DNA of 16,649 nt from DAIDKA01 sp035485475 (GTDB lineage: Bacteria > Pseudomonadota > Gammaproteobacteria > Steroidobacterales > Steroidobacteraceae): assembly GCA_035485475.1 (NCBI GenBank), contig DATHOA010000310.1:1-16649 (forward strand), written 5' to 3'. This document shows positions 1 through 6,010 of this stretch, in pieces. The notes below the pieces were generated by a model. It did no database searches and was not told the origin of the DNA. It was given only the letters and a program-made list of their open reading frames with translations. The position numbers and the translations under genes were made by a program. Positions within the stretch are counted from its first letter, which is position 1. Each line of letters begins with the position of its first letter.

Positions 1-1
1 C

Positions 2-649
2 GCCCAAGAGAAGGCGGCGCAGCTGTTCGAGGCTGTAGATCGCGCCGGTATTCTGCGGGCCGGTGTGAGTGACAGCGCTGCGAGCGACGCCGTGCGCGAC
101 CTTGCGGCCGAGCGCTTCGGCGTTGAACGTCATTGGCACAAGCGCATCATTCGCTCCGGGCCCAATACACTCCAGCCGTACCAGGAGAGCCCGCCAGATC
201 GAGTCATGACGGACGACGACATCGTGTTCGCCGACTTCGGGCCGATCTTCGCGGGCTGGGAGGCCGACTTCGGGCGAACATGGGTGCTGGGCAGTGATCC
301 GGTGAAGCTGCGTCTGCGCGATGACCTGGCCGAAGTGTTCGCGGCGGGAAAGCAATTCTTCGCCGGGCACCCCGCGGTGACCGCAGCCGAAATGTACGCA
401 CAGATGCAGTGCCTATCGGCCAACCGTGGATGGACTTTCGGCAACCACCATTGCGGCCACCTCGTGGGCGAGTTCCCGCACGAGAATTTCGCCGGTGAGC
501 GGATGACGTCTCTTATCACCGGCGCGAACATTCTGCCGCTGCGACGCCGGGATCCATCGGGCCGAATCGCTCACTGGATTCTCGAGGTACATCTCGTAGA
601 CCACCAGCGCCAGATCGGGGGATTCTTCGAGGAGCTGCTCACGATATGA
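2..649 (+). CDS. M24 family metallopeptidase (Xaa-Pro peptidase-like), 5' end missing
   Basis: The reading frame is open to the left window edge, so the true start is upstream; the visible 215 codons end in TGA at 647-649. The protein belongs to the pita-bread (creatinase/aminopeptidase P) fold, dinuclear metal-dependent peptidases that usually cleave next to proline. All five expected metal-ligand positions seem present in order: Asp in FADFGP, Asp in EADFGRT, His in HHCGHLVGE, Glu in WILEVHL and Glu in GGFFEELL. The stretch HWHKRIIRSGPNTLQPY is typical of a bacterial M24 subgroup of unknown substrate. An N-terminal portion is missing, so the full size cannot be judged. The next gene starts 100 nt downstream on the same strand, with hairpins in the gap, so co-transcription is possible but unproven. 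Family assignment is firm; substrate unknown. Confidence 0.88.
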   Translation, partial: AQEKAAQLFEAVDRAGILRAGVSDSAASDAVRDLAAERFGVERHWHKRIIRSGPNTLQPYQESPPDRVMTDDDIVFADFGPIFAGWEADFGRTWVLGSDPVKLRLRDDLAEVFAAGKQFFAGHPAVTAAEMYAQMQCLSANRGWTFGNHHCGHLVGEFPHENFAGERMTSLITGANILPLRRRDPSGRIAHWILEVHLVDHQRQIGGFFEELLTI

Positions 650-719
650 GACTGGGACTAGTCTCCAGGTGCTCGACACATAGCGGCGGATGCGGGCCGC
701 ATCCTCGGCATCGGCCGAG
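648..719 (+). other. Three consecutive short hairpins between the peptidase and nitrilase genes
   Basis: Three perfect inverted repeats follow one another: GAGACT (648-653) with AGTCTC (660-665), GGATGCGG (688-695) with CCGCATCC (697-704), and CTCGGC (704-709) with GCCGAG (714-719). The first overlaps the stop codon of the peptidase gene. No T-run follows any of them on the plus strand, so they are not classical intrinsic terminators. They could be mRNA processing or stability structures or a weak terminator. The structure is seen; the role is inference. Confidence 0.4.
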
Positions 720-749
720 CAATGCCTTGATTCATTCGAGGGTGCGATA

Positions 750-1517
750 GTGCGGATCTGCGTTGCGCAGCTCTGGCCGGCAGTCGGAGACATCGAACGG
801 AACGTGCGCAAACATCATGCCTTGCTGAATCTCGCGCTTTCCCATGACGCTCAAATGGTTTGCTTTCCGGAACTCTCGCTAACCGGCTATGAACCCAAGC
901 TGGCCAAACGACTGGCTACAAATCAGCACGATCCACGATTGAATACATTTCAAGCGCTCGCCGACTCCAGGTCCTTGTGCATTGCCGTCGGAATCCCGAC
1001 CGTCGCAGCTGGGGGCACGCGAATCAGCATGATTCTGTTCCAGCCGGGCATGGCCCCGGTTACCTACTCCAAACAGCAGCTGCATGCCGACGAGCTGCCT
1101 TACTTTGTGCGCGGCGAGCGGCAAATTGTTGTAAGTGCCGCAGGGCATTCGGTCGCACCGGCCATCTGCTACGAATCCTTGCAGGACTCCCATGCCGAAC
1201 AGGCGGCCGAACTTGGCGCCGATATCTACTTGGCAAGTGTCGCCAAGTCGGCGGGAGGAGTGAATAAGGCGCTTGCGCATTACCCCGCTGTGGCCCAACG
1301 GCACGCGATGACCGTCTTGATGGCCAATTGCGTTGGACCTTGTGATGATTTCGTTGCCGTCGGCCAGTCTGCGGTATGGAACAGCAACGGAGAACTTCTG
1401 ACCAGGCTGGACAATGAGCATGAAGGCATTGCGCTGTTTGACACTTTGACTGGCGAAATTGCCGTGCACTACCTGTCCGAGCCGGGTGCTACTGGTGCCG
1501 TTCAGCAAGGCACCTGA
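750..1517 (+). CDS. Carbon-nitrogen hydrolase (nitrilase superfamily)
   Basis: The protein (255 aa) is a nitrilase-superfamily hydrolase, enzymes that break amide or nitrile C-N bonds through a Glu-Lys-Cys triad. Counted from the chosen start, the triad is Glu41 in FPELSLTGYE, Lys108 in YSKQQLH and Cys140 in PAICYES. I chose the GTG at 750 because GAGGG lies 7 nt upstream (738-742) and the fold's first strand (VRICVAQL) begins at once; a longer frame from 690 would add about 20 unrelated residues and overlap the hairpins. Length is normal for a single-domain member. There is no signal peptide, so it is cytoplasmic. The stop codon overlaps the start of the methyltransferase gene by one base (TGATG), which suggests translational coupling. 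The substrate is unknown; a free amidase acting on a small amide or glutamine-like compound is possible. Confidence 0.87.
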   Translation: MRICVAQLWPAVGDIERNVRKHHALLNLALSHDAQMVCFPELSLTGYEPKLAKRLATNQHDPRLNTFQALADSRSLCIAVGIPTVAAGGTRISMILFQPGMAPVTYSKQQLHADELPYFVRGERQIVVSAAGHSVAPAICYESLQDSHAEQAAELGADIYLASVAKSAGGVNKALAHYPAVAQRHAMTVLMANCVGPCDDFVAVGQSAVWNSNGELLTRLDNEHEGIALFDTLTGEIAVHYLSEPGATGAVQQGT

Positions 1518-2149
1518 TGATGGAATCGCCATGGCTCGACATTCCGCTCGCCGACTACGAGGCTCACATGTCCGCCTCAAATGTGGATCAGGCGAGGCTA
1601 TTAGCGGATGTCTTCTCGACCGTGCTACGCAAGTTTCGCCCGACATCAGTTGCGGTAATCGGCTGTGCCGGTGGAAACGGCTTTGATCGCATTGATCGGC
1701 ATACGACCGCGCGCGTGATTGGCATGGACATCAACTCGGAGTACTTGGACGCGACGGCGCGGCGCCATTCGGGGGATTTTCGCGAATTGATCCTCCACAA
1801 CGCGGACATTGCCGGGGACGAAGTGCATTTGGAGCCGGTCGATCTTTGCTATGCCGCCCTTGTTTTCGAATATGTCGATGTTGCCGTGGCACTCAGGAAC
1901 CTATGGTCCTTAAGTCGGGAGGCAGGGCACCTGGTCGCCGTGCTGCAGTTGCCGTCGGTGCGGCTGGCAACGATAACACCCACAGACATCCCCTCAATCA
2001 TGCGTCTCGCTCCCGTTATGAACCTTGTCGATCCGTCGGCCTTCCGGCAGATGGCACGAGGCATCGGATTTGCACTTCTGGAATCCGCAAGGGTAACGTC
2101 CAGTACGGGAAAGGAATTTGCCGTTCAGGTCTATCAGAGGCGACCGTGA
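1517..2149 (+). CDS. Class I SAM-dependent methyltransferase
   Basis: The 210-aa protein carries a Rossmann-type SAM-binding core: motif I at residues 45-56 (VAVIGCAGGNGF), the acidic residue that would bind the SAM ribose at Asp71 (VIGMDIN), Asp97 in HNADI, and a motif IV-like strand around 109-121 (DLCYAALVFEYVD). The C-terminal part does not show me a substrate class. The start overlaps the nitrilase stop by one base, with AAGG 6 nt upstream at 1507-1510; a second ATG directly follows at 1520. It sits between a nitrilase-like amidase and a HExxH protein in one close-packed run, so it may methylate an intermediate or product handled by that run (inference). It is probably a small-molecule methyltransferase, because no RNA- or DNA-binding domain is visible. 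Confidence 0.85.
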   Translation: MMESPWLDIPLADYEAHMSASNVDQARLLADVFSTVLRKFRPTSVAVIGCAGGNGFDRIDRHTTARVIGMDINSEYLDATARRHSGDFRELILHNADIAGDEVHLEPVDLCYAALVFEYVDVAVALRNLWSLSREAGHLVAVLQLPSVRLATITPTDIPSIMRLAPVMNLVDPSAFRQMARGIGFALLESARVTSSTGKEFAVQVYQRRP

Positions 2150-2180
2150 GGGCTGCCGCTTAATCGGGAGGCTACGCCGT

Positions 2181-2639
2181 ATGTTCGACCTTGCCGCAGC
2201 GCTTCCGCACCTGTTGCCGAAGGCCATAGCGTGGGCCGAGGCGCGTTCCACGGAGATCACGACGTCCGGGGTGCCATTGACCAATCTCGAACTGAGGATT
2301 GCGCACCTCGTTGGGGTGCAGCAGCCGGAGCGAGTACGAATCCTGGAGGTTCGTGAGATTCCTCAGCCGCAGGATCCGGACCTGCGGCAGGCCGTTGCGG
2401 CAACCGGATTCATTGGGCCGCATACCATCGGGCTGACTTTGGGATATGGCATATACATTTTGGCGGGACACTCTACGAACAGACTGGTATCACATGAATG
2501 CAGGCACGTGTATCAGTACGAGGAGGCCGGGTCCATCCGCAACTTTTTGCCGGTGTACCTGGAGCAGATTGCAGCCGTCGGCTACGCAGCGGCGCCCTTG
2601 GAAATGGACGCCAGGGCACACGAATGCGACACGGCCTGA
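2181..2639 (+). CDS. Small HExxH-motif protein, putative zinc metalloprotease-like
   Basis: I recognise no named gene. The start at ATG 2181 is set by GGGAGG (2166-2171) 9 nt upstream; the frame extends further upstream into the methyltransferase gene but without a better start. The 152-aa product holds HECRH at residues 105-109, matching the HExxH zinc signature, followed by VYQYEEAGSIRNFLPVYLEQ and then LEMDARAHE, where Glu141 is placed like the third ligand of gluzincins (32 residues after the second His). A Gly-rich hydrophobic stretch (76-95) precedes the motif. No clear signal peptide is seen. It is short for a full protease, so it may be a minimal or degenerate member; whether it cleaves anything is unknown. 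It starts 31 nt after the methyltransferase gene and overlaps the next gene by 16 nt. Confidence 0.72.
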   Translation: MFDLAAALPHLLPKAIAWAEARSTEITTSGVPLTNLELRIAHLVGVQQPERVRILEVREIPQPQDPDLRQAVAATGFIGPHTIGLTLGYGIYILAGHSTNRLVSHECRHVYQYEEAGSIRNFLPVYLEQIAAVGYAAAPLEMDARAHECDTA

Positions 2640-3022
2640 GATGTATTTCCGTTGTGCTTACGCTCGTATTTTCGCTGCCTGGCCACAGCGCGGCTCGCTT
2701 GCGTGCCCACTATGAGGTAAACGTTCGGGATGCGACCGACACGAAGACAGTGCGGGCCGCGTCGGATGTTATTGCCGGTGTCCCGACAAAATATGAAGTG
2801 GGAAAATACCTTCTGCTGGTAGAAATCGATGAGCCGGAATCTGATTCCTATGTTCTGACGGTGTGGTTGAGTTCGGTAACAGATCCGAAAAAGGGAATAC
2901 TGAAGGCGGTCTTTAACGGACGCATCGGCGGCTCGGAGCAGGGACCGATGCAGTTCACGACGAGCCAAAGCGGCGTTACGGTGTTCGGCGCCATATCTCT
3001 CGTCTCCATGGACCCGGAATAG
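2624..3022 (+). CDS. Small secreted protein of unknown function
   Basis: The frame from ATG 2624 gives 132 aa and overlaps the end of the HExxH gene by 16 nt. The first 22 residues look like a signal peptide: basic start (MRHGLRC), hydrophobic core (ISVVLTLVFSLPG), then HSAA as a possible cleavage site. The mature part (ARLRAHYEVNVRDATDTKTV onwards) is rich in beta-forming residues and has no cysteines or enzyme motif that I can see; it could be a periplasmic beta-sandwich or binding protein. A longer frame running upstream lies over the neighbouring gene and has no signal peptide at its start, so the short version is preferred. Base composition is the lowest in the window (47% GC over 2761-2880). 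No function can be given. Confidence 0.65.
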   Translation: MRHGLRCISVVLTLVFSLPGHSAARLRAHYEVNVRDATDTKTVRAASDVIAGVPTKYEVGKYLLLVEIDEPESDSYVLTVWLSSVTDPKKGILKAVFNGRIGGSEQGPMQFTTSQSGVTVFGAISLVSMDPE

Positions 3023-3030
3023 GGGGGATC

Positions 3031-3045
3031 ACACCACCGGGGTGT
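3031..3045 (+). terminator. Weak hairpin after the secreted-protein gene
   Basis: ACACC (3031-3035) and GGTGT (3041-3045) form a 5-bp stem around ACCGG, eight nt after the stop codon. Only two T residues follow, so terminator activity is doubtful. The rest of the gap to 3168 shows nothing else I can name. Confidence 0.25.
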
Positions 3046-3167
3046 TAAGTGGCTCACAGCTCCCAAATATGTGGTATGCGGGAAGTCACGGAATTGTTCG
3101 GCTGATCGAACCAGAATGAACGCTTGGGGAATATCGCCAAACGGGGCGGACAAGCGGGAAGTGACGT

Positions 3168-4043
3168 ATGCACTCAATGCAGCTGGCAGTCGATGGCCTC
3201 GAAGATTCGGCCGTGAGCAACGCAACGTCTATCACCCTGCGTGACGGCAATGTCATTCCGCAACTGGGTCTTGGCGTGTTTCAAACCCCGCCGGACATCA
3301 CGGCTTCGGTGGTGAAGACTGCGCTGGCAGCGGGCTATCGACATATCGATACGGCCGCCGTCTACGTGAACGAACTCGGCGTCGGCGAGGGTCTGCGCAC
3401 CTCGGGAATCGAGCGCAGTGAGCTCTTCGTCACCACCAAGCTGTGGAATGCCGACCAGGGCTTCGATGCCGCGATCAAGGGCTTTGACCACAGTGTGAAG
3501 CGGCTGGGGGTGGACTACGTGGATCTGTATCTGATCCATTGGCCATCGCCCCGACGGGACCTCTACGTGGACACCTGGCGTGCCTTGGTGCGCCTGCAGC
3601 GGGATGGTCGCGTCCGCTCGATCGGCGTTTCGAATTTCACTGCCGAACATCTGCAGCGCCTCATCGGGGAAACCGGCGTCACCCCCGTACTGAACCAGAT
3701 CGAGTTGCACCCGCACTTCCAGCAGCGTGCGCTCATTCAGGCGCACACCCAGTTGGGCATTGCCACGCAGGCGTGGAGTCCGCTGGGGCAGGGCAAGGCG
3801 CTTTCCGATCCCGTCATTGGTGGCATAGCGGCCCGTCACGGACGCACCCCGGCACAGATCATCCTCCGCTGGCACCTGGACAATGGTCTGATCGCCATTC
3901 CGAAGTCCGTGACAGCGCGACGGATCGCCGAAAACTTTGCGGTCTTTGACTTCAAGCTCAGTGATTCCGATCTGGCCGCCATCGCGGGCCTGGATTCGGC
4001 GCAGGGCCGCATCGGGCCCGATCCGGCGACGGCGAACTTCTGA
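3168..4043 (+). CDS. Aldo/keto reductase (2,5-diketogluconate reductase-like)
   Basis: The protein is an NADPH-dependent aldo/keto reductase with a TIM-barrel fold that reduces aldehydes and ketones to alcohols in the cytoplasm. The catalytic tetrad is complete: Asp61 and Tyr66 in HIDTAAVY, Lys91 in TTKLW and His124 in LIHWP. The cofactor-binding IPKSVTARRI segment is present near residues 244-253. From ATG 3168 it is 291 aa, with GGGAAG 6 nt upstream (3156-3161). However, family members usually begin close to the segment SNATSITLRDGN, so the GTG at 3213 (276 aa, GAAGA 7 nt upstream) is a serious alternative; the first 15 residues have no family counterpart that I recognise. It stands alone between two other plus-strand genes. 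The natural substrate cannot be read from sequence. Confidence 0.9.
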   Translation: MHSMQLAVDGLEDSAVSNATSITLRDGNVIPQLGLGVFQTPPDITASVVKTALAAGYRHIDTAAVYVNELGVGEGLRTSGIERSELFVTTKLWNADQGFDAAIKGFDHSVKRLGVDYVDLYLIHWPSPRRDLYVDTWRALVRLQRDGRVRSIGVSNFTAEHLQRLIGETGVTPVLNQIELHPHFQQRALIQAHTQLGIATQAWSPLGQGKALSDPVIGGIAARHGRTPAQIILRWHLDNGLIAIPKSVTARRIAENFAVFDFKLSDSDLAAIAGLDSAQGRIGPDPATANF

Positions 4044-4127
4044 GGCTCACGACGTCTGCGGACCGTTGCCCCATCCGAGGCTGGGCGGTGGTTTAAGCCG
4101 GGCGCTCTTAAGGGTATTCTGCAACCC

Positions 4128-4133
4128 GAGGAG
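4128..4133 (+). promoter_or_regulatory. Ribosome binding site fixing a GTG start
   Basis: GAGGAG lies 5 nt before GTG 4139. An ATG at 4134 is in a different frame and is not the start of this protein. Confidence 0.6.
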
Positions 4134-4138
4134 ATGCC

Positions 4139-5146
4139 GTGGCAGCCAAACCGAAGAAAAAGGCGCGCAAGGCCGCGCCTAAGCGTCGCACCGGCCGACT
4201 GGGTCCAGCCGCCGTCCGACGCGGCCTGACGAGCCACGAGATCGTGCTCGCGGTTGACGACCCGATGCTGGCCGAGGTCGTTGCGGCGGTTCGCAAGGCC
4301 GATGGCTCAACGATCGGTGCCTATCGGGAACCGCTGTCGGGACGGCCGCTGTTACTGGCGTCGCTACCGTTCTCGGCCATCGAACCGACGCCGTTTCAAC
4401 GCGATCTGTCACCCACCCATGCCAAACGACTGTCGGTTGCGATCGAGGCCACCGGCGCGTTCCTGGACCCACTGATTGTCGTGCTCGGGGAGGGCGGCCG
4501 CTTCTGGACGCCCAACGGCCGGCACCGGCTCGCGGCCGCAAAGGTACTGGGGCTGAAGCAGATTACGGCGCTGATTTCTCCGGATGAGAGCCTGTCCTAT
4601 CGCATCCTGGCGCTGAATACCGAAAAGGCCCACAACCTCAAGGACAAGAGCCTGGAAGTCATCCGCATGGCGCGCAGCCTGGCAAAGCGTGAACCTGCGG
4701 CCAAGGAATCCGGCTTCGGCGAGCATTTTGAAGCGGCCGAATTGCTGACCCTGGGCGCAATATATGAAAAGAACCCCCGCTTCGGGGGTGGCGCATACAG
4801 TTCGTTCCTGAAGAAGGTCGATCGCTTCTCCGAAAAGACCTTGACGATCAGCCTGCGCGAGCGTGCCGATCTGGCGGCCCGATTGGTCGAGATTGACCTG
4901 CGGGTCAAGCGCATCGTGACGACGCTGCAGGAGCGTGGCATGAAGTCACCGTACCTGCGCAACTATGTGGTGGCGCGAATCAATCCGGTCCGGTTTCACC
5001 GCCTGAAGCCGGGAGACCGCAAGCCGGCCATGCCGGTGCTGCAGGCCATGACGCGCATGGCTGCCGCGGCGCGCGAATTTGACCTGGCGAAGGTATCGCT
5101 CAGTGACCTGGCATTCGTCGCTGCGGGAGCGGAGTCAGCGGAATGA
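4139..5146 (+). CDS. Orphan ParB N-terminal-domain protein
   Basis: The 335-aa protein starts with a strongly basic tail (KPKKKARKAAPKRR, residues 4-17), likely to contact nucleic acid. A ParB/Spo0J N-terminal (ParB/sulfiredoxin-like) domain follows at about 72-145: the strand LPFSAIEPTPFQRD, then NGRHRLAAAK at 126-135, which corresponds to the GERRxRA nucleotide-binding box of ParB CTPases. The later part (about 150-320) is helical and lacks an obvious classical ParB helix-turn-helix or C-terminal dimer domain. No parA gene lies next to it and I found no parS-like palindrome nearby, so it is probably not the chromosome partition protein. The GTG start has a good ribosome binding site. It converges with the XRE regulator gene, only 9 bp apart, with no clear terminator in between. 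Its role is unknown. Confidence 0.82.
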   Translation: MAAKPKKKARKAAPKRRTGRLGPAAVRRGLTSHEIVLAVDDPMLAEVVAAVRKADGSTIGAYREPLSGRPLLLASLPFSAIEPTPFQRDLSPTHAKRLSVAIEATGAFLDPLIVVLGEGGRFWTPNGRHRLAAAKVLGLKQITALISPDESLSYRILALNTEKAHNLKDKSLEVIRMARSLAKREPAAKESGFGEHFEAAELLTLGAIYEKNPRFGGGAYSSFLKKVDRFSEKTLTISLRERADLAARLVEIDLRVKRIVTTLQERGMKSPYLRNYVVARINPVRFHRLKPGDRKPAMPVLQAMTRMAAAAREFDLAKVSLSDLAFVAAGAESAE

Positions 5147-5155
5147 CGGCAGATT

Positions 5156-6010
5156 CTAGACAGCGTCCGCAGTGGCGAGCTTGATGGCCTCGTGGGCGCT
5201 CGCGCTCTCCGGAACGGATACCACGATCCGGATGTTCGGGTGACCGTCCGGCACGACCGAGAGGTGTTCGAAGGTCAGCTCCCCGAAGCGCGTGCTCTTG
5301 AAGTGATAGCGGCCGTAGGCGCGCAGATTGAAATCCGTGGTGCGCCACAGACGCCGGAACAGCGCCGAGGAGGCATCGAGGCGCCGGATCAATGCCTCGA
5401 ACTGCGGATCATCCTCGTTCTTGCTGTAGTCGAAGCGCAGGCGCGCAATCAGGCGACGCGCCGTGCGTTCCAGTTCCAGAGGCGTGACGTGCGGGACCGG
5501 ACGCGCCAGCAGCAGATGCAGCACATTGCGCTCCGCCGGCGGGAAAATTGAGTAGTCCACATAGATTGCCGCGGTAAGGCGATTCCAGGCCAGCACATCC
5601 CAGCGCAGGTTCAGGACCACGGCGGGCATGCCCATGCCATTGATCATGCGTACCACTTCCGCGGGCGCCTCTTCGAGCTCGCTGCCCTGGATGCGTGGCG
5701 CGCGATGCTGAACGAGTGAGAACAGGTAGACGCGCTCGTCTGCGGACAGCCGCAACGTGACACACAGGCGCTCCAGCACCTCGTCCGAAACACGAATGTC
5801 CCGGCCCTGCTCGAGCCAGGTGTACCAGGAGACGCTGACACCGGACAGCGCGGCCACATCTTCGCGCCGCAGCCCCGCCGTGCGCTTGCGCGGTGTCGAT
5901 GGCAATCCCAGTTGCGCCGGGTCGATGCGTGCCCGGCAGCGCTTCAGGAACGCGGCGCGCTGGTTGTCGACCGCCGAGCGCAGGCGCTTGCGGCCCTCCG
6001 CCTCACTCAT
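5156..6010 (-). CDS. XRE-family regulator with MmyB-like ligand-binding domain
   Basis: The 284-aa protein has an XRE-type helix-turn-helix at about 46-70 (GLRREDVAALSGVSVSWYTWLEQGRD), followed by a long C-terminal part (about 105-270) of the MmyB-like kind, seen in INGMGMPAVVLNLRWDVLAWN, FDYSKNEDDPQFEALI and the SALFRRLW to RAYGRYHF region. Such regulators bind DNA through the N-terminus and are thought to sense a small ligand with the PAS-like C-terminus. It lies downstream of the exported TPR gene and its ATG overlaps that gene's TGA (ATGA, 6007-6010), so the two are translationally coupled and presumably share a promoter. Homologues often control neighbouring oxidoreductase genes; here the co-expressed partner is a TPR protein, which is less usual. 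Confidence 0.87.
   Translation of the reverse strand: MSEAEGRKRLRSAVDNQRAAFLKRCRARIDPAQLGLPSTPRKRTAGLRREDVAALSGVSVSWYTWLEQGRDIRVSDEVLERLCVTLRLSADERVYLFSLVQHRAPRIQGSELEEAPAEVVRMINGMGMPAVVLNLRWDVLAWNRLTAAIYVDYSIFPPAERNVLHLLLARPVPHVTPLELERTARRLIARLRFDYSKNEDDPQFEALIRRLDASSALFRRLWRTTDFNLRAYGRYHFKSTRFGELTFEHLSVVPDGHPNIRIVVSVPESASAHEAIKLATADAV

Noticed and set aside
690..749. Longer N-terminus for the nitrilase (start at 690)
   Set aside because: It adds about 20 residues not belonging to the fold and starts within a hairpin; GTG 750 has a good ribosome binding site.
4043..5160. parS site near the ParB-like gene
   Set aside because: I looked for the GTTNCACGTGNAAC-type palindrome around the gene and saw none.
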